Positions 28,424-37,826 of a DNA stretch of 64,000 nucleotides are shown here, one piece after another (positions within the stretch are counted from its first letter, which is position 1; each line of letters begins with the position of its first letter). The notes beneath the pieces were generated by a model that had not been told where the DNA came from, made no database searches, and worked only from the letters and a program-made list of their open reading frames with translations. A program made the position numbers and the translations under genes. The stretch comes from Mycolicibacterium sp. MU0053. Lineage in GTDB: Bacteria > Actinomycetota > Actinomycetes > Mycobacteriales > Mycobacteriaceae. The stretch lies in the NCBI RefSeq assembly GCF_963378095.1, contig NZ_OY726397.1, positions 744,001 through 808,000 of the forward strand, written 5' to 3'.

Positions 28424-29476
28424 CTATCCACCTATCGCACTCATCGGCCGCGCGGGCTGAACAAAGCTCGGGTCGTTGATGCCGTGGCCCGCGGCCTTCT
28501 GCCACATCGCCGAGCGCCAGGCCGCCTCGATGGCGGCGTCGTCGGATCCGTCGCGCAGCAGGGTGCGCAGGTCTGTCTCGGAGGTCGCGAACAGACAGTT
28601 GCGCACCTGCCCGTCGGCGGTGAGTCGGGTGCGGTCACAGGCCGCACAGAACGCCTCGGACACCGACGCAATGACCCCGACGGTGGCGGTGCCGCCGTCG
28701 ACCCGCCACAGCTGCGCGGGAGCCGATCCGCGCGGTGTCGGGTCGGGGGTCAGGGCGAAGTGCTCGCGCAGCGTGGCCAGGATCTCGGCGCCCGACAGCA
28801 TGCTGTCGCGTTGCCAGTGGTGCTCGGCGTCCAGCGGCATCTGTTCGATGACCCGCAATTGGTAGTCGTGGTCGAGGCAGAACCGCAGCAGCGCCACCAC
28901 ATCCTCGCGGCCGGTGCGGGGGTCCAACACCGCGTTGACCTTGACCGGCCGTAACCCGGCGGCCTGGGCTGCCGCCAGTCCCGCGATGACGTCCTGGAGC
29001 CGGTCGCGCCGGGTGATCGCAGCGAAGTGGGCGGCATCGACGGTGTCGAGGGAGACGTTGACGCGATCCAGTCCGGCCTCGGCCAGCGCCCGGGCTCGAC
29101 GGTGCAGTGCGACCCCGTTGGTGGTCAGTGCGAGCTGCGGGCGCGGGCGCAGCGCGGCGGTAGCGGCGACGACCTGCTCGAGACCCTTGAACAGCAGCGG
29201 TTCGCCGCCCGTGAAGCGGACGTTGGTGATGCCCAGCCGGGTCACCGCGATGCGCAGCAGGCGCTGCAACTCCTCGGCGCTCAACAGCCGGTCGTCGGGC
29301 AGCCAGTCCAGGCCCTCGGCCGGCATGCAGTAGGTACAGCGCAGATTGCAGAGGTCGGTCAGCGACACCCGCAGGTCGGCGGCGATCCGGCCGAACGTGT
29401 CGATCATCGGCCCGTCGGCCGGCGCCGGGCCCAGTCGACGGACCACCGTGGGCAACCCGAGCGGAGTCGCGGTCAT
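28424..29476 (-). CDS. moaA: GTP 3',8-cyclase MoaA
   Basis: 350 aa radical-SAM enzyme that makes 3',8-cH2GTP, the first step of molybdopterin synthesis. The radical-SAM cluster is LCNLRCTYCMP. The GTP-binding C-terminal cluster is represented by FCAACDRTR and NCLFA, and the protein ends with Gly-Gly as MoaA does. ATG 29476 overlaps the upstream gene by 4 bases, and the family N-terminal extension is present. Confidence 0.95.
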   Translation of the reverse strand: MTATPLGLPTVVRRLGPAPADGPMIDTFGRIAADLRVSLTDLCNLRCTYCMPAEGLDWLPDDRLLSAEELQRLLRIAVTRLGITNVRFTGGEPLLFKGLEQVVAATAALRPRPQLALTTNGVALHRRARALAEAGLDRVNVSLDTVDAAHFAAITRRDRLQDVIAGLAAAQAAGLRPVKVNAVLDPRTGREDVVALLRFCLDHDYQLRVIEQMPLDAEHHWQRDSMLSGAEILATLREHFALTPDPTPRGSAPAQLWRVDGGTATVGVIASVSEAFCAACDRTRLTADGQVRNCLFATSETDLRTLLRDGSDDAAIEAAWRSAMWQKAAGHGINDPSFVQPARPMSAIGG

Positions 29477-29880
29477 GTCGGCAGTCCGATGGGGTCGTGC
29501 CGGGCCTGATCCACCGGCACGATCTCCTTGCCGAGCGGCAGTAGCGAGATCGGAATCATCTTCAGATCCGCCAGCGCCAGCGGGATCCCGATGATGGTGA
29601 CGGCCATCGCGATCGCGCTGAGCAGGTGGCCGAGCGCCAACCACCAGCCGAACAGGATGATCCAGATGATGTTGCCGATCAGGGCACCCGGCCTGGTGCC
29701 CGGCTTGTCGACGACGGTCCGCCCGAAGGGCCACAGCGCGAACGCGGCGATGCGCAGCGCCGCAAAGCCGAACGGGATCGTGATGATCAGTACGAAGGAG
29801 ATCAGGGCGGCGAGCAGGTATCCCAACGCCAGCCACAGGCCACCGAAGATCAACCAGATCACGTTCAGAATCAGGCGCAT
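29473..29880 (-). CDS. YccF-domain (DUF307) membrane protein
   Basis: 135 aa with four hydrophobic segments. The internal repeat is typical of YccF: NVIWLIFGGLWLALGYLLAAL and NIIWIILFGWWLALGHLLSAI, each followed by IPFG/IPLA. Function is unknown. It is equivalent to Rv0870c, and its stop overlaps the moaA start (ATGA), so both are cotranscribed with moaD. Confidence 0.9.
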   Translation of the reverse strand: MRLILNVIWLIFGGLWLALGYLLAALISFVLIITIPFGFAALRIAAFALWPFGRTVVDKPGTRPGALIGNIIWIILFGWWLALGHLLSAIAMAVTIIGIPLALADLKMIPISLLPLGKEIVPVDQARHDPIGLPT

Positions 29881-29945
29881 CTTTCCTCCAGCGGTACGGC
29901 CACCCTACCGAGTTAACACGGATGCTGGGGGCCGGGTGCGCCGAG

Positions 29946-29986
29946 TAGGATCAGCGTCGGTGCGCCCTGCGCAGGCGGGGCGCACC
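29946..29986 (+). promoter_or_regulatory. cspB promoter and 5'-terminal hairpin
   Basis: TAGGAT at 29946-29951 is a good -10. Starting about 8 bases later, GGTGCGCCC (29959-29967) pairs perfectly with GGGCGCACC (29978-29986) over a 10-base loop. If transcription starts where the -10 predicts, the mRNA begins with this 9-bp stem. Confidence 0.55.
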
Positions 29987-30045
29987 GTTATGTATCGGTT
30001 GAGGTCGTCGCGAACCGGCGCCCCGTGAGACAGCAGGTGAGACCA

Positions 30046-30459
30046 GTGCCTACCGGCAGGGTGAAGTGGTATGACGCCGAGAAGGGCTTCGGCTTCCTGT
30101 CCCAGGAGGAGGGGGAGGACGTCTACGTCCGGGCGTCCGCGCTACCCGCAGGGGTGGAGGGTCTCAAGGCCGGACAACGGGTGGAGTTCGGGGTGGCCGC
30201 GGGACGACGCGGACCGCAGGCGCTGAGCGTGAAACTGATCGATCCGCCGCCGAGCTTGTCGCGGACGCGGCGCGAGGCGGCCGGACCGCCGGAGCGCAAA
30301 CACACTCCCGACGAGTTGCACGGCATGGTCGAGGACATGATCACGCTGCTCGAGGGCACGGTGCAGCCGGATCTGCGCAAGGGTCGCTACCCCGACCGCA
30401 AGGTGGCCCGCCGGGTCTCCGAAGTGGTCAAGGCGGTTGCACGCGAACTCGACGCCTAG
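30046..30459 (+). CDS. cspB: cold-shock protein CspB (with C-terminal extension)
   Basis: 137 aa. Residues 1-65 are an RNA/DNA-binding cold-shock OB fold ([25 protein letters not shown]) with RNP-1-like KGFGFL. The ~70-residue C-terminal extension ([23 protein letters not shown]) is a helical mycobacterial addition, as in Rv0871. GTG 30046 matches that orthologue's start. A 5' hairpin lies about 60 bases upstream. Confidence 0.9.
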   Translation: MPTGRVKWYDAEKGFGFLSQEEGEDVYVRASALPAGVEGLKAGQRVEFGVAAGRRGPQALSVKLIDPPPSLSRTRREAAGPPERKHTPDELHGMVEDMITLLEGTVQPDLRKGRYPDRKVARRVSEVVKAVARELDA

Positions 30460-30487
30460 ATCGACGCTGGGCGGGCATGCTGGAGAC

Positions 30488-31504
30488 ATGTCTGATTCCT
30501 ACGTCGCCGCCGGCGGCGAGTTCGACCGCGACACCGACTACATCACCAGTCGCATCACCGCCGACGGACGCGACGGCTACCCGGTGGAACCCGGCCGGTA
30601 CCGGCTGATCGTCGCGCGGGCCTGCCCCTGGGCCAACCGCGCCATCATCGTGCGCCGCCTGCTGGGGCTCGAAGACGTGCTGTCCATTGGCTTTTGTGGG
30701 CCCACCCACGACAAGCTCAGTTGGACGTTCGACCTCGATCCCGGCGGCGTCGATCCGGTATTGCAGATCCCGCGGTTGCGTGACGCCTACCTCAAGCGGT
30801 TTCCGGACTATCCGAAGGGCATCACGGTTCCGGCGATCGTGGACGTGACCACCGGCGCGGTGGTCACCAACGACTTCGCACAGCTGACGCTGGACCTGTC
30901 CACGCAGTGGTCGGCCCATCACCGCCCGGGTGCCCCGCAGCTGTATCCCGAGTCGCTGCGCGCCGAGATCGACGAGGTGGCCAAAAGGATCTACACCGAG
31001 GTCAACAACGGCGTCTACCGCTGTGGCTTCGCCGGCAGTCAGCAGGCCTACGACGCGGCCTACGACCGGTTGTTCACCGCGTTGGACTGGCTCAGCGCAC
31101 GGTTGAGCACGCGGCGATATCTGGTCGGCGACACCATCACCGAGGCCGACGTGCGATTGTTCACCACGCTGGCCCGGTTCGACGCGGTCTATCACGGACA
31201 TTTCAAGTGCAACCGGCACAAGCTCGCGGAACTGCCGGTGCTCTGGGCCTACGCCCGCGACCTGTTCCAGACGCCGGGCTTCGGCGACACCACCGACTTC
31301 GTGCAGATCAAGCAGCACTATTACATCGTGCACGCCGACGTCAACCCGACCCAGATCGTGCCCAAGGGCCCGGAGCTGGCGGGCTGGCTCACGCCGCACG
31401 GACGAGAAGAACTGGGCGGCAGGCCATTCGGCGACGGCACCGCGCCGGGTCCGACGGCCGAGGCCGAGCGGGTGCCCGCGGGACACGGGGCCGGTCCGTC
31501 GTAG
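30488..31504 (+). CDS. Xi-class glutathione transferase-like (hydroquinone reductase family)
   Basis: 338 aa. The thioredoxin-fold N-terminal half has the redox Cys in ARACPWANRA, and the helical C-terminal half ends with DFVQIKQHYYIVHADVNPTQIVPKGPE, typical of S-glutathionyl-hydroquinone reductases. Mycobacteria make mycothiol rather than glutathione, so the true thiol cofactor is uncertain. ATG 30488 lies 28 bases after cspB. Confidence 0.88.
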   Translation: MSDSYVAAGGEFDRDTDYITSRITADGRDGYPVEPGRYRLIVARACPWANRAIIVRRLLGLEDVLSIGFCGPTHDKLSWTFDLDPGGVDPVLQIPRLRDAYLKRFPDYPKGITVPAIVDVTTGAVVTNDFAQLTLDLSTQWSAHHRPGAPQLYPESLRAEIDEVAKRIYTEVNNGVYRCGFAGSQQAYDAAYDRLFTALDWLSARLSTRRYLVGDTITEADVRLFTTLARFDAVYHGHFKCNRHKLAELPVLWAYARDLFQTPGFGDTTDFVQIKQHYYIVHADVNPTQIVPKGPELAGWLTPHGREELGGRPFGDGTAPGPTAEAERVPAGHGAGPS

Positions 31505-31524
31505 TCGATGGATAGGCTCTGGGC

Positions 31525-32295
31525 ATGGCTCTGCTAGGTGCGCACGTCGACTCCACTGATCCGCTGGCCGCCGCCGAGGCCCGCGGCGCGCAGGTGGTCC
31601 AGTTCTTCCTCGGCGATCCGCAAGGGTGGAAGAAGCCGCCGGAGCATCCGCACGCCGCGGCCCTGCGCGACAGCGACGTCGCGGTCTACATCCATTCGCC
31701 GTACGTCATCAACATCGCCTCGACCAACAACCGGATCCGGATTCCGAGCCGCAAGATCCTGCACCAGCACGCCGAGGCCGCCGCGGCCATCGGCGCCAAG
31801 GGGCTGGTCGTGCACGGCGGTCACGTCACCGCCAAGGACGATCCGCAGGCCGGAATCGAGAACTGGCGCAAGCTTTTCGAGCGCGCCGAGGAATCCGGTG
31901 GGTTTCCGTTGCCGATTCTGATCGAGAACACCGCCGGCGGCGACAACGCGATGGCGCGCCGATTCGACCGGCTGGCGATGTTGTGGGACGCCGTGGGCCA
32001 GTACGAGCCGGGATTCGTCTTGGACACCTGCCACGCATGGGCCGGCGGCGAGGAACTCGCCGACATCGCCGACCGGGTGAAGGCGATCACCGGGCGCATC
32101 GACCTGGTGCACGCCAACAACTCGCGGGACGCCTTCGGCTCGGGCGCCGACCGGCACGCCAACTTCGACTCCGGGACCTTCGATTCGGACCTGATCGCCT
32201 CGGTGTGCCGGGACGCCCGCTGCGACGTCATCATCGAGACCCCATCCGACGGTCACGCCGACGATCTGGAATTCCTGCGAAAGAGGCTGTCCTAG
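31525..32295 (+). CDS. nfo: deoxyribonuclease IV (Nfo/AP endonuclease family)
   Basis: 256 aa TIM-barrel enzyme with three metal sites, cutting DNA at abasic sites. Metal ligands in order are HSPY, LVVHGGH, ENTAGG, DTCHAWA, HANNS and the HANFDSG loop. It lacks the extended loops of E. coli Nfo but keeps all ligand motifs. Its stop is directly abutted by the convergent DUF2771 gene. Confidence 0.85.
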   Translation: MALLGAHVDSTDPLAAAEARGAQVVQFFLGDPQGWKKPPEHPHAAALRDSDVAVYIHSPYVINIASTNNRIRIPSRKILHQHAEAAAAIGAKGLVVHGGHVTAKDDPQAGIENWRKLFERAEESGGFPLPILIENTAGGDNAMARRFDRLAMLWDAVGQYEPGFVLDTCHAWAGGEELADIADRVKAITGRIDLVHANNSRDAFGSGADRHANFDSGTFDSDLIASVCRDARCDVIIETPSDGHADDLEFLRKRLS

Positions 32296-32817
32296 TCAGC
32301 TTTCGGGGTCGGCTTCGGTGCCCTCGCGCTGCTGCCAGACGGTGCGGACCGACCACTCGGCGTGCGGGATCTCCCGCAGCTCGCCGTCCAACTCGACCAG
32401 CGTCGGGAGCTGGACGGCGAATCCGGTCAGGCGGCCCCGCTGCGGATCCACCGTGGCGATGGTGACGGCGAGCTGCTCGCCGGGCGAGAACGTGTAGATC
32501 TGGTCCTGATCGATTTCCTCGTAGGCCAGGATCAGCCGCCAGGGTGCGGCGCCGATGGCCGCAGGTACCGAAAGCTGGACCGGGTCGCTGTGATTGACCG
32601 TCAGCTCGCCCTGGTGGCCGCCGTCCTGACAGTCGTTGAGGTCGACCACGTTGCAGTACAGGTACGGGCCCACGCGCTCCAGGTGGCCGTGGGTGAACGC
32701 GCTGATCTCCGGCAGCGACGGGCCGTCGTCGCGGGTCAGCACCCAGGCGCCCACCCCCGCGGCTGCGGCGACCAGCACCACCGCGACGCCGGCGAGCACG
32801 GTCAAGATCCTGTTCAT
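32296..32817 (-). CDS. DUF2771 exported/membrane-anchored protein
   Basis: 173 aa, equivalent to Rv0875c. One N-terminal membrane segment (ILTVLAGVAVVLVAAAAGVGAW) is followed by an extracytoplasmic beta-rich domain with two Cys (YLYCNVVDLNDC). Function unknown. The start overlaps the MFS stop by 4 bases, so it follows the transporter in the same transcript. Confidence 0.8.
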   Translation of the reverse strand: MNRILTVLAGVAVVLVAAAAGVGAWVLTRDDGPSLPEISAFTHGHLERVGPYLYCNVVDLNDCQDGGHQGELTVNHSDPVQLSVPAAIGAAPWRLILAYEEIDQDQIYTFSPGEQLAVTIATVDPQRGRLTGFAVQLPTLVELDGELREIPHAEWSVRTVWQQREGTEADPES

Positions 32818-34499
32818 TCGCGATATCCCGCCTGATATTCCGGCCGCGACAACCGCGACTCGGCACGGACGGCGCCGTCCTGCTCCACCATGACCGGGCG
32901 GTTGCCGCCGAGACCGGGGATCAACGAGGCGCCGTGGAAACTGAGCACGGTCTGGGCCAGGGCCGGGATCAGCACCGCGCTGATCGCGGTGAACCCGATC
33001 CACAGATCGGTGTAGACCAACACGCCGATGGCCCCGCCGAGCACCCAGGCGAGCTGCAGCACCGACTCGGAGCGGCCGAACGCGGAGGCCCGGGACTCCT
33101 CGGGCAGATCGTGTTGCAGTGACGCATCCAGCGAGGCCTTGGCGATCGCGCTCGCCCCCGAGGTCACCAGCGTGGCGACCGCCACCACCAGCAGGTTGCC
33201 GGTGAACGCCGCGAGCAGCGCCACGGCGGTGACCGCGATCGCGCAGCGCACCACCAGCACCGCCGGGCGCCCCAGCTTCAGCCGCGCCGCGGTGAAGTTA
33301 CCGGCGAAGTTGCCCACCCCCGCGGCCGCGCCGATCAGCCCCAGGATGGCCAGCTGCTCCCAGCCGCTGGCGTCGTGCGATTTGGCGACGAACGCCGGAT
33401 ACAGGAACAGGAACCCGACCATCGCCTTGACCGTGCAGTTGCCCCACAGTGCGGTGATGACGTTGCGGCCCAATGGTTGTCGGCGGCGCAGCGCCTCGCC
33501 GTGCTGGTCGGAGTCGTGGTAGCTCAGGGTGGCCGGGACCTCGCCGGCGGTGACCTCCACCCAGCTCGGGATCTGCATCGACAGCCAGATCCCCGCGAGC
33601 GAGCCGGCCACCAACACGAACAACGCCCCGGGCAGGTGGAACAGCGTGGTCAGGCCGTACTCCACCCCGGCCGCGATGCCGCCACCCACGATGGTGCCGC
33701 CGAGCAGGCCGAACATGGTCAGTCGGGAGTTGACCCGCACCAGGTCGATCGACGGTGGCATCACCCGGGGGGTGACCGCGCTGCGCAACACCGTGAACGA
33801 CTTGGACAGCACCATCATCCCCAACGCGCACGGGTAGAGCACCCAGGACGGGAAGCTGCCGGTGGCGGCGTCGTAGTTGGCGATCAGCACCACCGCCAGG
33901 ACGGTGCGCAGGGCGAAGGAGCCCGCCAGCGCCACCCGCCGCCCGTGCTGCAGGCGGTCCAGCGCCGGGCCGATGAGCGGCGCGATGACGGCGAACGGCG
34001 CGATCGTGATCAGCAGGTACAGCGCCACCCGACTCTTGGATTCGGCGGTCGCCGCGGCGAAGAACAACGTGTTGGCCAGCGCCACGGCCATCGCGGCATC
34101 CACCGCGAAGTTGGCCACCACCGGCCACGTCAGCGCGGTCAGGCCGGACTTGTCGGCGCCGTCGGCAGTCGCCGCCCGGTGCACCAGCCCGTACATCCGG
34201 GTGCCCATCTCGCGGCTGCGCATGGCGGCCGCCCGGGTCACGGTGATGCGGTCGTCGTCGCGGCCGGTTGCCGAGGCGTCCGGTGGCGGCGTCGGGCGTC
34301 CGGTGCGGCGCTCGTCGTCCAGCGGCGGGAGGTAGCGGTTGCCGCTGGAGGCCGTGCGCGGCGGGTCGCTCGGATAGTTCGCCAGGCCGGGATGCTCGCC
34401 GGCGGGCCGCCCCTGCGCGCGCTCGGACGGGGTGCGCCGGACGCCTGGGCGGGGCCGTTGCCGGTCCCCGAACCGCTGATCATCTCGACGCCCGGACAC
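32814..34499 (-). CDS. MFS transporter (Rv0876c-like)
   Basis: 561 aa. A disordered, charged N-terminus (~1-110) is followed by about 12 membrane helices of the major facilitator fold (LIGPALDRLQHGRRVALAGSF is the loop 2-3 motif). Substrate unknown. GTG 34499 is the start; the sequence upstream has no better site. Divergent from the DUF3027 gene across an 89-base gap. Confidence 0.85.
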   Translation of the reverse strand: MSGRRDDQRFGDRQRPRPGVRRTPSERAQGRPAGEHPGLANYPSDPPRTASSGNRYLPPLDDERRTGRPTPPPDASATGRDDDRITVTRAAAMRSREMGTRMYGLVHRAATADGADKSGLTALTWPVVANFAVDAAMAVALANTLFFAAATAESKSRVALYLLITIAPFAVIAPLIGPALDRLQHGRRVALAGSFALRTVLAVVLIANYDAATGSFPSWVLYPCALGMMVLSKSFTVLRSAVTPRVMPPSIDLVRVNSRLTMFGLLGGTIVGGGIAAGVEYGLTTLFHLPGALFVLVAGSLAGIWLSMQIPSWVEVTAGEVPATLSYHDSDQHGEALRRRQPLGRNVITALWGNCTVKAMVGFLFLYPAFVAKSHDASGWEQLAILGLIGAAAGVGNFAGNFTAARLKLGRPAVLVVRCAIAVTAVALLAAFTGNLLVVAVATLVTSGASAIAKASLDASLQHDLPEESRASAFGRSESVLQLAWVLGGAIGVLVYTDLWIGFTAISAVLIPALAQTVLSFHGASLIPGLGGNRPVMVEQDGAVRAESRLSRPEYQAGYRE

Positions 34500-34588
34500 G
34501 ACGTCGATTGTTCCTTATTTCCTCGGACTAGCGCGCCAGTGGTGACCGGTGTGGCTGAAGCGCCGCTGCTGAGGCAGTATTGACGGCG

Positions 34589-35452
34589 ATGGACAGCGCG
34601 ACCGAAACCACCGAACGAGTTACAGAGCAGCCCGGCACCGAACACAGTGCCGAGGTGACCGAGGCCTTGGCGGCCGTGCTCAACGGCGCGGTCGACGCTG
34701 CCCGCGAGGCGGTCGAGGAGTTCAGCGGCGGCGCCGTTGGGGAGTATCTCGGCGTCAGCTACGAGGATCCGAGCGCGGCCACCCACCGCTTCCTGGCCAC
34801 CCTGCCGGGCTATCGCGGCTGGCAGTGGGCCGTCGTGGTCGCCGCCTACCCCGGCGCGACCCGCGCCACCATCAGCGAGGTCGTCCTGGTACCGGGTCCG
34901 ACGGCGCTGCTGGCCCCCGAGTGGGTGCCGTGGGAACAGCGGGTCCGGGTCGGTGACCTGGGCCCCGGTGACCTGTTGGCCCCGCCCGCCGACGATCCGC
35001 GGCTGGTCCCCGGGTATCTGCTCAGCGGTGATCCCGCGGTCGACGAAACCGCGGCCGAGATCGGCCTGGGCCGGCGTCGGGTGATGAGCGCGTGGGGCCG
35101 TGCCGATGCCGCACAGCGCTGGCACGACGGGGAATTCGGCCCCTCCTCGGCGATGGCCCGGTCCACCAAGCGGGTGTGCCGCGACTGCGGATACCTGCTG
35201 CCGATGGCCGGATCGCTGGGCACCATGTTCGGGGTGTGCGGCAACGAGTTGGCCGCCGACGGACGCGTCGTGGACTTCAGCTACGGCTGCGGTGCGCATT
35301 CGGACACCCCGGCCCCGGCCGGTGCGGGTTCACCGCAGTTCGACCCGTACGACGACGGCGTGCTCGACGTCGCGGCCAACCCCGACGCGGTGCCGTCGGA
35401 CGAGGCCCCCGGTGAGTTCCTGGCGGCTAACCCCGTTCCGCCGCCGCTTTGA
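34589..35452 (+). CDS. DUF3027 protein (Rv0877-like)
   Basis: 287 aa soluble protein. A central block (EYLGVSYEDPSAATHRFLATLPGY and WQWAVVVAAYPGATRATISEVVLVPG) matches the mycobacterial DUF3027 family. A possible zinc site is formed by CRDC (about residue 195), CGNE and GCGAHSD. Role unknown. ATG 34589 is used; a TTG at 34580 is in frame. Its 3' end overlaps the convergent SRPBCC gene by 26 bases. Confidence 0.8.
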   Translation: MDSATETTERVTEQPGTEHSAEVTEALAAVLNGAVDAAREAVEEFSGGAVGEYLGVSYEDPSAATHRFLATLPGYRGWQWAVVVAAYPGATRATISEVVLVPGPTALLAPEWVPWEQRVRVGDLGPGDLLAPPADDPRLVPGYLLSGDPAVDETAAEIGLGRRRVMSAWGRADAAQRWHDGEFGPSSAMARSTKRVCRDCGYLLPMAGSLGTMFGVCGNELAADGRVVDFSYGCGAHSDTPAPAGAGSPQFDPYDDGVLDVAANPDAVPSDEAPGEFLAANPVPPPL

Positions 35453-35885
35453 TCCGCTCGAGCGAGGCGTTCATCCCTTCGATGAGTTCCTGCTCGAAGC
35501 TCGGCACGCCACCCATCAGCTTGTCGACGAGCAGATTCGACACCGCGGTGGTGCCGTTTTCGGCATGGCGCGACTCGACGACGCGGGTGCCGCCTCCCGC
35601 GGTCGGTTCCAGTTCGTAGCTCCACACCGTCCGGTTGGCGTCGACCTTGAACGCCAACTTCTGCTCCGGGACCACCTCGGTCACGGTGCAGGTGGTCGGC
35701 CAGAACAGGAACTTGCGGCGGTTGAGGTTCAGGGTGCGGGTGCCCGGTCGCACCGGTCCCAGCGGTTTCATCAGCCGACACTGCGGGCTCCACTCCGGCA
35801 TTCGGCTGACGTCCGAGATCAGCTCCCAGACCTTGGGCAGCGGTGCGTTGATGTCGATTTCGGCTTGCAACAGGGGCGCGGCCAT
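35427..35885 (-). CDS. SRPBCC/START-like polyketide-cyclase family protein
   Basis: 152 aa with the helix-grip fold for binding a hydrophobic ligand (DINAPLPKVWELISDVSRMPEWSPQC, GTRVVESRHAENGT, LIEGMNASLERIKAAAE). Related mycobacterial proteins are unassigned. The ligand is unknown. It is followed 37 bases upstream by a small membrane protein gene on the same strand. Confidence 0.82.
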   Translation of the reverse strand: MAAPLLQAEIDINAPLPKVWELISDVSRMPEWSPQCRLMKPLGPVRPGTRTLNLNRRKFLFWPTTCTVTEVVPEQKLAFKVDANRTVWSYELEPTAGGGTRVVESRHAENGTTAVSNLLVDKLMGGVPSFEQELIEGMNASLERIKAAAERG

Positions 35886-35922
35886 GATTACTCCTTCGGG
35901 TCGGCGACAACGAGTGGTGCGG

Positions 35923-36183
35923 TCAATCGGTGAGTCCGGTCTGCGCGCCGCGGGCCCCGCGGCGGGCGGCGCTGCGCTGCCACAGGAAGACCGAGGTGCC
36001 GATCACGCCGGTGGCCAGGCCGGCCAGGCAGATCGGTCGCCAATCTTCGAGTGCGGGCACGGTGAACGCCGCCACCGTAGCCGCCAGCCATAGCAACGCC
36101 CCGGCCGCGATGACGCGCCAGGGCTCGGTCAGTGCCGCCGGCAGCGGCGGTGGTGCGGGAGCTTCGGGTGGCACGGGGGGCAT
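35923..36183 (-). CDS. DUF2530 small membrane protein
   Basis: 86 aa with two hydrophobic helices (VIAAGALLWLAATVAAFTV and LAGLATGVIGTSVFLW) and a basic C-terminus, matching the family found in Rv0879c. Function unknown. ATG 36183 is chosen; an upstream extension to 36252 would overlap the divergent promoter. Confidence 0.75.
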   Translation of the reverse strand: MPPVPPEAPAPPPLPAALTEPWRVIAAGALLWLAATVAAFTVPALEDWRPICLAGLATGVIGTSVFLWQRSAARRGARGAQTGLTD

Positions 36184-36245
36184 CGCAACCAACGTAACCG
36201 ATCCCGCACCGCCACAACCAGGTAGACGGTCTGTCAATTGGTCGC

Positions 36246-36280
36246 TTGGCAATGCACCAGCTGAAGTATTGTTTCACGGG
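36246..36280 (+). promoter_or_regulatory. leaderless promoter of marR (Rv0880-like)
   Basis: A TATTGT -10-like box (36267-36272) ends 7 bases before the GTG at 36280, and TTGGCA lies at 36246. The expected transcription start falls at the GTG, so the mRNA may be leaderless, which is common in mycobacteria. Confidence 0.4.
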
Positions 36281-36711
36281 TGAAGGATGTCGACAGTCGG
36301 CTCGTGGGGGACCTTTCGCTCGCGGTGATCCGGCTGGCCCGGCAATTGCGTTTCCGGCGCCCCGATTCGCCGGTGTCGCTGTCCCAGCTGTCGGCGTTGG
36401 CGACGCTGGAAAAAGAAGGTGCGATGACACCGGGTGCGCTGGCGATCCGCGAACGCGTCCGTCCGCCGTCGATGACCAGGGTCATTGCGGCGTTGGCCGA
36501 GACGGGCCTGGTGGTGCGCACCCCGCACCCGGTCGACGGCAGGCAGGTCCTGGTCTCGGTCTCCGACAGCGGCTTGGAGCTGCTGTCGGCCGAGCGGCAG
36601 GAGAGCCAGGCCTGGCTGCAGCGCCGGGTGGCGACACTGAACTCCGATGAACGTGCGGTCCTGCTGCGGGCAGCCAATCTGATGTCGGTCATCGTCGACG
36701 AAAGCGCGTGA
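36280..36711 (+). CDS. MarR-family regulator (Rv0880-like)
   Basis: 143 aa winged-helix regulator: [21 protein letters not shown], then [21 protein letters not shown] and the wing [15 protein letters not shown] with the conserved D-R pair. MarR proteins respond to phenolic or oxidant signals. It precedes an RNA methyltransferase gene with 4-base overlap, so both are cotranscribed. Confidence 0.88.
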   Translation: MKDVDSRLVGDLSLAVIRLARQLRFRRPDSPVSLSQLSALATLEKEGAMTPGALAIRERVRPPSMTRVIAALAETGLVVRTPHPVDGRQVLVSVSDSGLELLSAERQESQAWLQRRVATLNSDERAVLLRAANLMSVIVDESA

Positions 36712-37535
36712 GCGTCAACGTCATTGACGTCGACCACCCGGGCGATTCGCGGTTGGACGATTTCCGCGACCTCAACTCGGTGGATCGGCGCCCGGATCTG
36801 CCCACCGGGCGTGGGCTGGTGATCGCCGAGGGCGTGCTGGTGGTCCAACGCATGCTGGCCTCCCGGTTCGAGCCGCACGCGCTGCTGGGGACCGCGCGCC
36901 GGCTCGACGAACTGCGGGCCGACCTCGACTGCCCGGCGAATGCGGCCATCCCGTACTACCGGGTCACCGCCGAGGTGATGGCCGACGTGGTGGGCTTCCA
37001 TCTGAACCGGGGCGTGTTGGCGGCCGCGCGTCGGCCCGCGGCGTTGACGCTGGGCGAGGTGGTCGAGGACGCTCGCACGGTCGTGGTGCTGGAGGGGGTC
37101 AACGACCATGAGAACCTCGGGTCGATCTTCCGCAACGCGGCCGGGTTGGGCGTCGACGCGGTGATCTTCGGAACCGGCTGCGCCGACCCGCTGTATCGGC
37201 GCGCGGTGCGGGTCTCGATGGGCCATGCGCTGCTGGTGCCGTTCGCCAGGGCGCCGCGCTGGCCGGCGGACCTGCAGGCGTTGCGCGACGGCGGTTTCCG
37301 GCTGTTGGCCATGACCCCGGGTGCGGGTTCGGTGCCGGCGGCGCAGGCCATGGCCGAGGCCACCGGAGACCGGGTGGCGATTCTGGTCGGCGCCGAGGGC
37401 CCGGGCCTGACCGAGACCGCGATGCGGGTCAGCGACGCCCGGGTGCGCATCCCGATGGCCCGCGGCACCGATTCACTCAACGTCGCCACGGCCGCGGCGA
37501 TCGCGTTCTATGAGCGGGTGCGGGCGGGCGGTTAG
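36708..37535 (+). CDS. SpoU/TrmH-family 2'-O-ribose RNA methyltransferase
   Basis: 275 aa, equivalent to Rv0881. The SPOUT knot motifs are clear: [32 protein letters not shown] and [20 protein letters not shown], which bind AdoMet. The N-terminal substrate-binding domain is the L30e-like type. Target is probably rRNA, but the nucleotide cannot be read from sequence. GTG 36708 overlaps the marR stop. Confidence 0.9.
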   Translation: MSVNVIDVDHPGDSRLDDFRDLNSVDRRPDLPTGRGLVIAEGVLVVQRMLASRFEPHALLGTARRLDELRADLDCPANAAIPYYRVTAEVMADVVGFHLNRGVLAAARRPAALTLGEVVEDARTVVVLEGVNDHENLGSIFRNAAGLGVDAVIFGTGCADPLYRRAVRVSMGHALLVPFARAPRWPADLQALRDGGFRLLAMTPGAGSVPAAQAMAEATGDRVAILVGAEGPGLTETAMRVSDARVRIPMARGTDSLNVATAAAIAFYERVRAGG

Positions 37536-37544
37536 GGTGCCACC

Positions 37545-37817
37545 GTGACTGAGGAACCCACCCCCTGGGGCACCGGGCTGACCGCGGCGGCCTTCGCCGC
37601 GGCCGTCATCGCGGCCGCGATCGTGGTGTTGAGCCTCGGCTTGATCCGGGTGCACCCGCTGCTGGCGGTGGGCCTGAATCTGGTGGCCGTCGGCGGGTTG
37701 GCGCCCACGGTGTGGGGTTGGCGCCGGATTCCGGTGGTGCGCTGGTTCGTCCTGGGCAGTGCGGTCGGCGTGGCCGGCGGCTGGCTGGGGCTGCTGGCGT
37801 TGGCCGTCGGGGGTTGA
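37545..37817 (+). CDS. DUF2537 membrane protein
   Basis: 90 aa with three hydrophobic helices, equivalent to Rv0882. Function unknown. GTG 37545 is 9 bases after the methyltransferase stop. It ends 10 bases before the convergent sepH gene. Confidence 0.8.
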   Translation: MTEEPTPWGTGLTAAAFAAAVIAAAIVVLSLGLIRVHPLLAVGLNLVAVGGLAPTVWGWRRIPVVRWFVLGSAVGVAGGWLGLLALAVGG

Positions 37818-37826
37818 GCGAGCGCC

